A DNA stretch of 64,000 bases from Bacillus cereus. Lineage in GTDB: Bacteria > Bacillota > Bacilli > Bacillales > Bacillaceae_G. The notes beneath the pieces were generated by a model, which was not told the DNA's origin, searched no databases, and saw nothing but the letters and a program-made list of their open reading frames with translations. The translations under genes and the position numbers were made by a program. Shown here piece by piece: positions 19,101-29,700 of the stretch (within the stretch, counting starts at the first letter, position 1; every line of letters starts with the position of its first letter). The stretch is taken from positions 62,001 to 126,000 of the forward strand of contig NZ_NUOT01000013.1 in assembly GCF_002584535.1 (NCBI RefSeq). Reading direction: 5' to 3'.

Positions 19101-22100
19101 TCTCCATTTTCAAAAGATAGAGTAGTTCGTAAAACATCAAACTTTGAAACCATCGTATTTATTGCATTTTTTAAATCCTCTTTTATTAAATTACCCTTAA
19201 TATTAAATACACCCGGTATATTAAACATTGTAGTATTTTGATTCACATACTCATAAAACGCCATTCTCTCTTGTGAATATGAAAGAGTCGGGTGATTGTT
19301 GTGCTCAAATTTTTGAAGCCCAGGTACACTAACCTGTAATTCTTCGCTTCTATCAATAACCTGAGCTAAATCTTTAAGTATTGGGTTTTCAAATATTTGT
19401 CTAAGTGTAATTTTTTTGTTGAATGTATTCTCTAATTTGTTTAACATTTGCACAGCTAAAAGACTATGACCACCTAAGCCAAAAAATTCACTTGTTCTTC
19501 CTACATCTCTGCCAACTAATTCTTTCCAAATGCTCGCTAATTTCTCTTCTGTATCACTAAAGTTTTTATCTAGAATCTCCTCTTTTAAAATAGGTTTTGG
19601 CAGCAACTTCCTGTCAATTTTCCCATTCTTATTTATTGGAAATTCTTCTACTTCTATCATCACAACCGGAATCATATAAGAAGGTAAATATGAGCTCAGG
19701 TATGCTTTAACTTCTTCATTACTTACTAAGTTATTGCACGAGTAATATAAAGCTAGATTCGCTTCTCCCGAATCACCCTCGAAGCCAACTACTAAACAGT
19801 TATTTATCTTTTCGTTATTCAATAAAACATTTTCAATCTCATTCAATTCGATCCGATAACCTCTTACTTTCACTTGAAAATCTAAACGACTTAAGAATTC
19901 TAAATCGCCATCCTCATTAATCCTTACTAGGTCACCAGTTTTATAAAATCTATTTTTTTCTCCGTTAAAAGGATTATCTAAAAATGCCTTTTTAGTTTCT
20001 AGCGGAGCATTAATATACCCTCTACCAACTCCAATTCCAGAGACGTATAATTCACCTGGTACCCCTCTAGGAAGTAATTTCATATTATTGTCTAGTACGT
20101 AAAGGTTCATATTCGCAACAGGCTTCCCTACGGGAACATGACTCACAATATCTTCAAATTTCTCTTCTGACCAATAATGTGTCACATCATCTGAGCACTC
20201 AGTTGGTCCGTAAGCATTAACAATCGGAATATTCCCAAAATTATGATGCCATCTATTTACAAGGTCAGGCGGTAGTGTTTCTCCAGTTACAACCAACATT
20301 CTTAACTGATCACATGTTTTCAAGATAGAGAGAGAATCGAGATCATCTAAAATGAAACGAAGTAAAGTTGGAACAACCTCCAAAATCGTGATATTCTTTT
20401 CTAATACTTGTTGTAACAATTCTCTTGAATTCTTGGCAGTATCATCTGATACAATGTGACAGTATCCTCCCACCAAAACGGTAGAGAAAAATTGCCATAC
20501 TGAAATATCGAAACATTGCGAAGCATTTTCAACAATTCTATCTTGATTACTAATTTTAAAATCGTGTATTTTAGCAAATAAATGATTTAGCATACCTATT
20601 TGTTCAATCATTGCCCCTTTAGGCTTACCTGTTGAGCCTGAAGTAAAAATGATATAAGCTAAATCGTTCATTTTTAATTTTCTAACCGGTTCAATGTTAG
20701 GAACATGAATCGTCTCATTAATATTAACCATTCTATTAATTTCTTCCATTAACGGTAACGAGCTTAATGATAGATTGTTTACCGCAATGGTATCTGTTTC
20801 TGACTGCCTTATAATATCTTTAATTCTTTCAGCTGGATAATTCACCTCAAGTGGAATATAAGATCTTCCAGCTTTCCAAATAGATAGTATTGTTTTTACA
20901 AAATCAATACTTCTATCCATATATATTAGTACAGGTGTTGGTGTATCCTCTGGTTGAACAAAAGACCTTGAAAGCAAATCCGTTTCATACTTTAGCTCAG
21001 CATAAGTAATCGTTCCATTATCATCAGAAAATGCAACTTTATTTGGTACACGCATTGCCCATTGATCAATGATTTCATTAATAGACTGATTGAAAGGAAA
21101 TTCAAGTTTATTGTTATTAAAGTCATGTAGTAGAAATTGCTTTTCTTTTTCACTAATAATATCTATATCATCTAGCTTTATATCTTCCATACAAATGATA
21201 CGTAACATGTTTTGGAAGTTTTCTATAAAACGTTCTATAAAGTTTGCATGGAATAAATCTGTACAATACTCTAAATTAAATTGAAACTCTCCATTTTTCT
21301 CTTCTGCAATTAATGAAAGATCGAACTTAGAAGTATAATTTTCAATAAAAATAGGTTCAAGCTCTAACTCTCCCATTCTCATTTCACTTAACGGTGCATT
21401 TTGTAACGTAAATAAAGTTTGAAAAAGTGGTGTTCTACTTAGATCTCTACTATCGTTATATTCCTGTAATAATAGTTCCATTGGTACATCTTGATTCTCA
21501 TAAACGTTCAAGAAATCCCTCTGAATGTTTTCGATTAATTTATGGAACGACATACTTTCATCAAACTGAATAGGTATAGGCAACACATTTACAAAATAGC
21601 CAATAAGCTTTTCAAAATAAACATTTTCTCTATTTGCAAATGGAACACCAATAACAAATTCTTCCTGTCTACTATACTTTTGCAGCATTAAACTATATGC
21701 TGCAAATAGAATATTAAATTCTGTCGTTTTTAAGTATTGCGCTTTTCTTTTAACAGCTTTACAAATATCCTTTCCAGAAGAAAAAAGAACGTGCTTTCCT
21801 TTAAAGGACATTTCTTTTGGTCTCGGAAATGATGTAGGCATTTTTAAAACCGGGAGTTCTTCTGGGAATTTACTCTTCCACCAATCTAACTTGGATTGAA
21901 TGGAATTTTTCTCAATCCTTTTTCTTTGTAAATTAGAGTATACTTTGTAAGGATACTTTATTTCATCAACCTGTATGCTTGTATTAGAATCTTCTTCATA
22001 GAAATGTTTTAGTTCCTCTAATAAGACTCCCATAGACCACCCATCACAAACTGTATGATGAATTGAGAAAGTGAGATAATTCTCTCTTTCGTTTACTTGT

Positions 22101-25100
22101 AATAACTTCGCCCTTAGCAGCGGCGAATGACTCAGATCAAAAGGAATATTACCAAACTCCCTGGAAACATCCTCTATATATTGATTCACATCACAATCTG
22201 GTTGCACGCTTTCCTGGTCAATGTGCAACTCAACTGTATTTTCTTCTATAATAACGTTACCTTCGTCACTTTGCTTAAACGCATAACCAAACACAGTATG
22301 TCTATTCACAATGGTATTTAGAGAACTTGTCAGTCTATCTATATTTAATTTCCCGGAAATTTTTATCGTAAAGACAATGTTATAGAATGGATTGTTGGGT
22401 TCAAGTTGATCCAATAACCACAAACGCTCTTGTCCCATACTAGGAAGGTTCTCTAACAAACTTTGTTCATCTAAAATACTTTCATCTCTAGTATGGCTTG
22501 ACTTAACTATATTAGAGAATTGTTCAAAAACGGGTGCTTCAAACAACTCTTTTAATGTCAAACTTACTTTGAATTTTTCATTTATTTTATTAACTAACTG
22601 CGCAGCAAGTATTGAATTGCCACCCACTTCAAAAAAATTCATCTTGTGATTGATGTCTGCACGTCCTAAAATATCACTCCATACAGCTGAGATTTCCTTA
22701 TCTATACCATAAAAAACTTGCATATTACTCGCTGTATTTAGTTCTTTTCTTTTTTGAAGAAAAATTTCTTCTAGCTTTTTCTCTTCAACTTTGCCATTTC
22801 GATTAATTGGTATCTCATCTACTCTAATAAAATAAGCTGGAATCATATACGATGGTAATTTATCTGCAAGATGCTGTTTAACAGATTGAACATCAATCTC
22901 TACACTATTTTTATAAAACGCACATAGCTCTAATCTATCACTTGTACTTTTAACACCTAAAACTGTAACAAAAGCATGATTAATTAAAGTACCTATATTT
23001 TTCTCAATTTCTTCTTTTTGAATACGATAACCCCTGATTTTTATTTGGCTATCCTTTCTTCCCACGTAATATACATTTCCGTTATCATCGTAGAATCCAT
23101 AATCCCCGGTTTTATATATACGCTTGCCCAGGAAACCTTCTTTTATAAACTTTGAATCTGTTAACTTACTATCATTTAAATATTCTTCTGCAAGGCCTGT
23201 ACCACTTAATATAATCTCTCCTATTGTATATGGTGGGAGGATCATATTGTATTTGTTTAACACATAAGTAAACATTCCCTTAATGGATTGCCCCATACTC
23301 GTCTTATTTGCATAAGAAGAATCTAATGTTAATTCGCAGATATTGCTACCAACAGTGGCTTCAGTTGGCCCATATTCGTTAATCAATTTAGATAAAGGCA
23401 ACAACCTCTTGAACTTTCGAATGAGATCATCATTAATATTTTCTCCACCCGCAACAACACATATTTTTTTACTTGCTAAAGTTTGAGAATCTATTGATTC
23501 AAATAAAATTTCTAAGTGTGCAGGTGTACACTTTAGTAAAAGTGGTTCTTTTACGTTTCGAATATATGAAACGAATCCATCTAAACCTTGCCTTACTTCA
23601 ATGAATTCTACTCTTCCACCATTTATAAGTTGTGGAAAAACGCTTGTTATTGTTAAATCAAAGGATAATGACGTATGGACTACAGCAAGACGATTATCAT
23701 TTATACAATAGTTATTTACGCAATGATCTAAATAATTTCCTAACGCATTTTGAGAAATAATGACACCCTTTGGTACTCCTGTAGAACCCGATGTAAACAG
23801 AACATAAGCCGGATTTTTTGCAATTTTTCTCTTAACAAGAACGTTATGATCAAATTCACAATTTAAATCTATAATTTTTTCATGCTTTAAATTGAGCGAA
23901 TCCAATTCTATTTTCTCCGAGTTATAAATTATACAACTACAATTTGCTGCGTTTAAAATTTGTTGCATACGTTCTGATGGCAATGATAAATCAAGAGGGA
24001 TGTATGTACAATCATTTCTCCAGCAACCTAACACTGAAGAGATAAATGCAGGCTCCCTATCAGTAATAATTGCAATCTTCGAACCTGGAGCGATTCCTTT
24101 GCTAATGAGTTCACCTAGTATTAAGTCTGCTTGCTCACTAAGGTCACTATATGTATAATTAACGCCTTTATATTTTGTAAAGACTAATTGACTATGTTTT
24201 AATATCGCACCTTCCAACATAGCATGAGCATTAAAAATAGAATCCGTTTCTCTTACTGGATTAATTTTTTCATAATGGCTATCGAAATCACTTAGAGAAT
24301 AAGGTGAAATGTTTACTATTTCAGCATCTGGCTTTCTCAGATAGCGATTAAGCAAAATAAAAAAGGTAGATAAAAATGTCTCTGCAAATTTCCTATCATA
24401 TTTTTGTAATGAGTATTCCAATCCAATAGATAATCCATCATTATCTTTATCAACGATAATGGTCATATCTTTCTTTGCCAACGGTCCATATGTTTTATGC
24501 AGTTTACAGATCGAGTCATTAAATAAATTTTCTGAAATAGATGTATCTTGAAATAGAAACATGAAGTCAGAAAAAGGTGAGTAATCTTCAATATACTCTG
24601 AACTAGCAAAGTGATTGACTATTTCTTCATATGGTAGCGATTGATTTTCATTTAACTTTTGAGATAGTTGATGTACCTCTTGCACTAAATCATTAAAGCT
24701 TTTGCTACCAGCCTTAATCTTTAACGGTAATACATTTGCGAAGAACCCCATCATGTTCATCAGATCACTACTAACTCTTCCAGAACCTACTGTTTCTAAT
24801 ACAATTTCATTTTCCCCTGAAAAATATGACAAAGTTCCGATATATGTAGTTAACAATACTGAAAATAAAGAGGCACCATTTTTCTGAATAAAATTATTCA
24901 TCTGTTCCTTTGTCTTATGGTCCACTTTCAGTTCATGATAACCACCAGAAAAGTTGATAAGTGATTTATCATTTGCAGGATAATCAATATCTGTTTTCTC
25001 ATATCCATCTGCGAACATACCATCCCAAAACTCTTTAACTCTCTCTCTTTCACCATTATTAAGCCACTCTACTTGCCACTGTGCGAAATCTGCATACTGA

Positions 25101-25618
25101 ACTTCTATTTCATCTGGTTGATAACAGGTTCCTTTTGAATATGCATTATATGCTTGTGACAGCTCCTTTAAAAATAGTTCAAGCGACCAACCATCTACAA
25201 TAATATGATGGAATACGAATATTACTCTGTGAACATTATTTTTAAAATGGATAACTTTCCACCTAAATAAAGGAGCTGTATGGAAATCAAAAACTGGCAA
25301 GAATATTTCATTGTATTCATCAGAATATACTTTTTCCGAAAATTCCAATTGACTAAACTCTCTTGATTCTCCATGTATTTCAATATCTTCGTGGATAAAT
25401 TGTACTACTTCTCCATTTATCTCTTTTAACGATGTCCTCAATGGCTCATGTCGTTTAACTAGAGTTTTAATTGCTTCTTTAAAAGCATTTTCATGAAACG
25501 CTCCGCTCATTTCAAATTCTAAGGGAACATGATATAGTTGCGTCTTAGCGTATTTTTGCTCGAAATACCATAACCTTTGTTGGGCTTTCGAAGCAGACAT
25601 CTGAAAAATATCATTCAA
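16142..25618 (-). CDS. NRPS-2: three C-A-T modules
   Basis: 3158 residues starting at TTG 25618 behind TGAGGT. Motif positions: C1 HHIIVDG (141), A1 FTSGSTGVPKG (608), T1 GGNSI (998); C2 HHTVCDG (1188), A2 FTSGSTGKPKG (1660), T2 GGHSL (2049); C3 SHLIADG (2238), A3 FTSGTTGDPKA (2708), T3 GGNSL (3091). Pocket residues read by eye: A1 DLTKVGEVG, close to known Asn/Asp codes; A2 DIWEVTADD, diamino-acid-like; A3 DPRHFGFQG, closest to the A domain of fungal alpha-aminoadipate reductase Lys2. C3 lacks the first His of HHxxxDG but keeps the catalytic second His. There is no epimerase or methyltransferase domain. The protein lies between RsgA and NRPS-3 in the operon and probably acts between NRPS-1 and NRPS-3. 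Confidence 0.92.
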   Translation of the reverse strand: MNDIFQMSASKAQQRLWYFEQKYAKTQLYHVPLEFEMSGAFHENAFKEAIKTLVKRHEPLRTSLKEINGEVVQFIHEDIEIHGESREFSQLEFSEKVYSDEYNEIFLPVFDFHTAPLFRWKVIHFKNNVHRVIFVFHHIIVDGWSLELFLKELSQAYNAYSKGTCYQPDEIEVQYADFAQWQVEWLNNGERERVKEFWDGMFADGYEKTDIDYPANDKSLINFSGGYHELKVDHKTKEQMNNFIQKNGASLFSVLLTTYIGTLSYFSGENEIVLETVGSGRVSSDLMNMMGFFANVLPLKIKAGSKSFNDLVQEVHQLSQKLNENQSLPYEEIVNHFASSEYIEDYSPFSDFMFLFQDTSISENLFNDSICKLHKTYGPLAKKDMTIIVDKDNDGLSIGLEYSLQKYDRKFAETFLSTFFILLNRYLRKPDAEIVNISPYSLSDFDSHYEKINPVRETDSIFNAHAMLEGAILKHSQLVFTKYKGVNYTYSDLSEQADLILGELISKGIAPGSKIAIITDREPAFISSVLGCWRNDCTYIPLDLSLPSERMQQILNAANCSCIIYNSEKIELDSLNLKHEKIIDLNCEFDHNVLVKRKIAKNPAYVLFTSGSTGVPKGVIISQNALGNYLDHCVNNYCINDNRLAVVHTSLSFDLTITSVFPQLINGGRVEFIEVRQGLDGFVSYIRNVKEPLLLKCTPAHLEILFESIDSQTLASKKICVVAGGENINDDLIRKFKRLLPLSKLINEYGPTEATVGSNICELTLDSSYANKTSMGQSIKGMFTYVLNKYNMILPPYTIGEIILSGTGLAEEYLNDSKLTDSKFIKEGFLGKRIYKTGDYGFYDDNGNVYYVGRKDSQIKIRGYRIQKEEIEKNIGTLINHAFVTVLGVKSTSDRLELCAFYKNSVEIDVQSVKQHLADKLPSYMIPAYFIRVDEIPINRNGKVEEKKLEEIFLQKRKELNTASNMQVFYGIDKEISAVWSDILGRADINHKMNFFEVGGNSILAAQLVNKINEKFKVSLTLKELFEAPVFEQFSNIVKSSHTRDESILDEQSLLENLPSMGQERLWLLDQLEPNNPFYNIVFTIKISGKLNIDRLTSSLNTIVNRHTVFGYAFKQSDEGNVIIEENTVELHIDQESVQPDCDVNQYIEDVSREFGNIPFDLSHSPLLRAKLLQVNERENYLTFSIHHTVCDGWSMGVLLEELKHFYEEDSNTSIQVDEIKYPYKVYSNLQRKRIEKNSIQSKLDWWKSKFPEELPVLKMPTSFPRPKEMSFKGKHVLFSSGKDICKAVKRKAQYLKTTEFNILFAAYSLMLQKYSRQEEFVIGVPFANRENVYFEKLIGYFVNVLPIPIQFDESMSFHKLIENIQRDFLNVYENQDVPMELLLQEYNDSRDLSRTPLFQTLFTLQNAPLSEMRMGELELEPIFIENYTSKFDLSLIAEEKNGEFQFNLEYCTDLFHANFIERFIENFQNMLRIICMEDIKLDDIDIISEKEKQFLLHDFNNNKLEFPFNQSINEIIDQWAMRVPNKVAFSDDNGTITYAELKYETDLLSRSFVQPEDTPTPVLIYMDRSIDFVKTILSIWKAGRSYIPLEVNYPAERIKDIIRQSETDTIAVNNLSLSSLPLMEEINRMVNINETIHVPNIEPVRKLKMNDLAYIIFTSGSTGKPKGAMIEQIGMLNHLFAKIHDFKISNQDRIVENASQCFDISVWQFFSTVLVGGYCHIVSDDTAKNSRELLQQVLEKNITILEVVPTLLRFILDDLDSLSILKTCDQLRMLVVTGETLPPDLVNRWHHNFGNIPIVNAYGPTECSDDVTHYWSEEKFEDIVSHVPVGKPVANMNLYVLDNNMKLLPRGVPGELYVSGIGVGRGYINAPLETKKAFLDNPFNGEKNRFYKTGDLVRINEDGDLEFLSRLDFQVKVRGYRIELNEIENVLLNNEKINNCLVVGFEGDSGEANLALYYSCNNLVSNEEVKAYLSSYLPSYMIPVVMIEVEEFPINKNGKIDRKLLPKPILKEEILDKNFSDTEEKLASIWKELVGRDVGRTSEFFGLGGHSLLAVQMLNKLENTFNKKITLRQIFENPILKDLAQVIDRSEELQVSVPGLQKFEHNNHPTLSYSQERMAFYEYVNQNTTMFNIPGVFNIKGNLIKEDLKNAINTMVSKFDVLRTTLSFENGDPKIHIADEMHVELDYVEQNDPVEISNLISLKTKYVFDLENGPLMKFTLIKREKDDFVLIALFSHLIADGWSINLIIKEVMCNLLEKEQKLTLDEYKINSSLQYYDYAKWQKDMYESGKFQPQLDYWEQKLGDNPESTLLESSFDHNREVNTSSILLKQDINPRIMTDLYKLSQEKRVSLFNILLANFFHLVRLLTKNEDLTIGIPIAGRERSEFEDMIGCFINTLPIKISVNEEVSFQSILTMVEESVTEAIENSSIPFEKIVERILPDRTFGESPLFSLFFNMLAFPDLKKSEVLSKGNLAIEESEFVPEIDSKFDVTFYVQEKKNQLTIFSVFDGNKFTENRAKLISQQYFNLLVNNIENTLNASLSSQEQVLNYTDMLDKKFEVPLFEKFNRVAREYPNQIAIKSHGQSYSYQYCYDLKEKITSYLKMKLKPNERVAIYSNRNKYLPIICLAAMESRNPFIILDSEHPQELLTKKISIANPKLLINCCDHQIESSEVNIQHIDEIINNSYSRDKESLDYEICFDTACYINFTSGTTGDPKAIQGNHGALTHFVNWYIEEFDFGLGTSFSMLSGLSHDPIYRDMFTPLCSGGVLCVPDGMNLLDADNIIQWLMKEKINVVHTTPSYCKLIFSDKQTYRDLDFIFTGGESLNRSVYEKIKQNNSTTRIFSFYGCTETPQGIMLKELAHNTLNFRGLGKAIPGVLPIIVNDKSMRICSSGEIGEICIISNYITDGYLNYDSVDNYQVFTFDDTHSIPLFRTGDMGWMNEENEIIYIGRSDRQVKIRGNRVELGEIESLIAESEFVARCVCIADCEDDKSIYAFVVSSEDESMVKSNIQTRLAKSCPLYMLPNQIIMIDEIPLTSNKKIDQKKLMNLVTQTRNELELEVEEDLNEIDFVLVDIWEELLGRKPKLNSDFFELGGNSLKAVQLVSRIEEQFGLKVSIENLFVNRRLKQMSRLIESDLITFIESLSEEEAILYLEKING

Positions 25619-25684
25619 AATAGATTACCTCACATTTCCTTTAATTTTTGTTCAGAGACTCCTCAAATAGCTACTTTGATAACG

Positions 25685-26761
25685 TTAATCTTTAAAATAG
25701 TTATATTTGTTTCTTTTATATTTTTCTTTATCTTTAGCACCTTTGCTATAATTCAACTTCTCCTTACTTATTCTTCTGCCTTTTACCCATAGAAAATCTT
25801 GCTCATACGTTATTTTATGATAGTTATCCAAGCGTTTACGCAAAATGATCCCGTTCTCTACAGCTTGATTAACTGCACATCCTTTTTCGTTTTTATGCTG
25901 ACAATTGGAGTAGGTGCAATATTTTGCCCACTCCAATATTTCTGGAAATCCTGCTTTACTATCATTTTCTTCAAGTAAAACTCCAAACTCTCTCATTCCA
26001 GGTGTATCAAGCAAAATAGTCCCGTTATTAAATAAAATTAATTCTCTACGTGTAGTTGTATGGCGGCCTTTTGAGGTAGCTTCACTAACATGACCAACCT
26101 TCATCACTTCAGTTCCAATTAGAGTATTAATAATTGTGCTTTTTCCAACACCACTTGCCCCTACAAATCCTACTGTCTCACCAGGGATTAAATGTGGAAT
26201 TAACGACTGTATGCCGTTTACGCCTTCAAGGGCAGATACTGTTAAGACCTTACCATCAGGATGAATTCTACGAGTTATTTCTACATAAGAATCAGGATCA
26301 GTGACTAGATCCGCTTTAGATAAAACAATAATAAGTTCAATACGACATTTCTGAGCCTGAGTAATGTATCTTTCAAGTCGTCTCGGATTATATTCTTTAT
26401 TCATTGATGTCACTAAAAATAGCTTATCTAGATTTACGCCGATTACTTGCTCTTCATAAAGGCTTCCTGGCTTCTTACGATAAAAAATAGATTTCCTGTC
26501 TAAAATGAATTCTAAAATATATTCATCATTCTTTATGCTTCTAGCCCTTACCCAATCGCCAGGGACCGGTAGACTCGCTGCATTAGATGTTAATAGTTTC
26601 TGAGAGGTCCTACATCTCCTCAAACCTGATTGTGTGGCTATTAGTATATCTTTACTAGTAAAACAAGTAACTACTCTTGCGATTTCACATTGTGAACTTG
26701 TATGCTTGTTAAACTCGTTTTCCCAGTGAAGATTCAAACCATAACTTTTTAAGATATCCAT
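25685..26761 (-). CDS. rsgA: RsgA-family ribosome small-subunit GTPase inside the NRPS operon
   Basis: 358 residues from ATG 26761, which has TAGGAGG at good spacing; a TTG codon sits just before it. The order is an OB-fold part (PVPGDWV), then a circularly permuted GTPase with SKAD (G4) before GASGVGKST (G1) and DTPG (G3), then a zinc knuckle in the pattern Cys-x4-Cys-x-His-x5-Cys. These define RsgA/YjeQ/YloQ, which binds the 30S subunit near the decoding site and aids late maturation. Bacilli normally encode RsgA in the housekeeping prkC region, so this is probably an extra copy. It begins 10 bases after NRPS-1 and ends 66 bases before NRPS-2, so it is co-transcribed. Self-resistance to a ribosome-binding product is the best explanation (inference). 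Confidence 0.9.
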   Translation of the reverse strand: MDILKSYGLNLHWENEFNKHTSSQCEIARVVTCFTSKDILIATQSGLRRCRTSQKLLTSNAASLPVPGDWVRARSIKNDEYILEFILDRKSIFYRKKPGSLYEEQVIGVNLDKLFLVTSMNKEYNPRRLERYITQAQKCRIELIIVLSKADLVTDPDSYVEITRRIHPDGKVLTVSALEGVNGIQSLIPHLIPGETVGFVGASGVGKSTIINTLIGTEVMKVGHVSEATSKGRHTTTRRELILFNNGTILLDTPGMREFGVLLEENDSKAGFPEILEWAKYCTYSNCQHKNEKGCAVNQAVENGIILRKRLDNYHKITYEQDFLWVKGRRISKEKLNYSKGAKDKEKYKRNKYNYFKD

Positions 26762-26771
26762 CAATAACCTC

Positions 26772-29700
26772 CTACACCTTATTTCTTGCTCTTCTTTTGA
26801 TTTTCGGCATACTTAACTGTTCATTTTGACCAGAAAGCAATATCTTATCAATATTCTCTGCCATTTTTCTAATAGTAGTTAATGTATAAAATTCTTCCCA
26901 TGCAACCTTGATAGAAAATCGCTCTTCCATATTCATTTTAATTTTCATAGCGAGCAAAGAATGGCCACCTACTTCAAAAAATTCAGCAATACAACTTACC
27001 TTTTTTCGTCCTAAAATATCACACCAAATTTCTGAAATAATTCTTTCTGTTTCAGTAATAGGTGCCTCATACTTTACGTTTTCTTGGTGTATAACAAGCT
27101 TAGGAAGATTATTTTTATCTATTTTCCCATTTTTTGTTAGCACGAATTTTTCTACAATCACGAAATACGATGGAATCATATACTCAGGTAATAATCCCTT
27201 TAATGTATCCTTAGTAATAGATAGATCAAATCTATTTATTTCAAACGGTTTTATATAAGCCACAATTTGCTTTTGGCCAAATTCATCTTGAACTGTTGTA
27301 ATATATGAATCCTCTACAGTTATATCTTTATCAATCTTCTTTTTTATATCCGTTAACTCAACTCTAAAACCTCTGATTTTTTCTTGCATATCTTTTCTAC
27401 CACAATAAACAATTTCACCTTGTGTATTTCGATATGCTAAGTCACCCGAACGATATAACCGAGTTATATCCCCATTTTCTAATTTAATAGAGATAAATTT
27501 CCTTTGGGTCTCTTCCTCAAGATTCAGATATTCATTGGCAAGACCTTTACCTCCAATATACATCTCACCTACCACTCCAATAGGAAGATTATGAGTGCCA
27601 TCCTGACTTCGAATATCAATAACGGTATCAGAAATAGGAATTCCTATAGGTAAATCTTCTTCATATGATTCTACATCGTGAATTTTATGAAAAGTAGCAA
27701 ACGTAGTTGTTTCACTCGGCCCATATACATGAATAAATTGGCATCCTGGAAGATTCTTAGAGAACTTTTTAACACAATCTAAATTAACTTTTTCACCACC
27801 AAAAAGAATCTGTTTTACCCCCTTAAATGGGCTACTTTCTGCAGTAGAATATTGATTAAATAAAGATGTTGTAATAAATAACGTATCAACACCGTTATGG
27901 CTAATCTTTTCCTTTAATACATCCGGAGATAACAGATCTTCTTTTTCGATTAAAACGAGTTTAGCTCCATTAAGAAAAGCTCCCCAAATTTCAAACGTTG
28001 TAGCATCGAAACCTAAGTTGTTCATTTGAGCAATAACATTTTGGTTTGACAGCTTGCAATAATTAGGGTTTAATACTAACCTCAGAACACCATCATTAGG
28101 AATGCTGATCCCTTTTGGGTTTCCACTCGAACCAGAAGTAAAGACACAATATAACTCATCTTGATCATCCGCATAAACACTTTCGAATAACATATCTGTA
28201 GAATCTTCAATTCGACTTATATTTAAAGTTAAAATATCTGATGGAATACGTAACTCTTTTAAAACATTTGAACTTCCTTCATCAAATAGGATTACCTCCG
28301 GTGAAGTCTGATGGATAATCTCATTCACTCTTGTGAGAGGGGTTCCCTTATCTAATAAAATATAAGAATACCCTGAACGCGTGGCAGCTATTATGCTATA
28401 AATAGAATGAATCGCTTTATCACAACAAATAAGTGCACGGCGCCTTGTTTGTTGTGCAGGATGAGATAACAATACCTTTCCGATGGATGCACTTTTATAA
28501 TTAAGTTCTTTATAAGTCACAGAATGATTTTCTGTTACGATTGCAATTTGATCTGGAACCTTATTGAATTGTTTTTCTAAGTAGTAAGAAACTCCACCTT
28601 TATGATACAAATCACCCATTGGATTATCCGCATGTTCGTTTGTTCGATCAATCAGTTCTACATCTTTTGTTAATAATACTTTAAGCTCTGCTATTTGCTT
28701 ATCTGGCTGTGAGGTAGTAACATCAAGAATATTTTTATAAAAATTCAAAAAACTCTCCATAAACTCTTTCGTCATATGAGAAGCATTATATTGAATAACC
28801 CCATGTAATGAAGTATTAACTTTTTCAAATATACACGTTAGATCAGATTGCGCAAATTTCTTTAGAAGAGGGAATGAAGAAAATTTTATTTCTCCCATAT
28901 CTAATGTAATCCCTTCCACACCTGCAAAAAATAACGAGGCACCTTCAAAATCAGAAGTTCTTGCTTTTTCTAGTACAAACATAGTTTGATATAAAGGCTG
29001 GTTAGCGGAATTACCTTGATCATTGTACTTCTCTATCAATTCTTGATAAGATACCCTTTGATTTGAGAATATTTTTCTTACATCACGTTGTACCAAATTG
29101 GCATACTCAGCAAAAGATTGCGTGTCATTTACCAAGCAGTTTACAGGTAATGTATTCACATAATAACCAATCTTATCTAGATGTTTTTTTGAATGCCGTC
29201 CTAAAAAAGGAACTCCTGTAGCGATATTGTTATTATCAAAATAATAAGATAGCACTATATGGTAATTTGCTAATAAAAAACTAAAAGGAGTAACACCCAT
29301 CTTAAAGGACTCCGAATAAATTTTTTCAGTTAAATCTTTATCTAACTGCAAAACAATGGATTCAGCTGTTTCACTTTTCAACATATCCCTAGACTTTCCG
29401 AATGGCAGCTGAAGTTCCTCTACCCCTTTGTGTAATCTTTCTTTCCAATAATCTAATGACTTCTTATATTTATCTGTTGTTTTATACTCATCTAACATCT
29501 CAATATGATCAAAAAAAGAACAGTCATTTGCTACTAGAGAAAAATCTTCGTTATTCCTCATCTGTTTATAAATAGAAGCGATTTCTTTCAATATCACAAT
29601 AAGTGACCAATAATCGACAACGATGTGGTGTGTAATAAGCAATACATATTTATTATTATCATCAGTAGTAGCAACTATAAATCTAGAAAGTGGTCCATTC

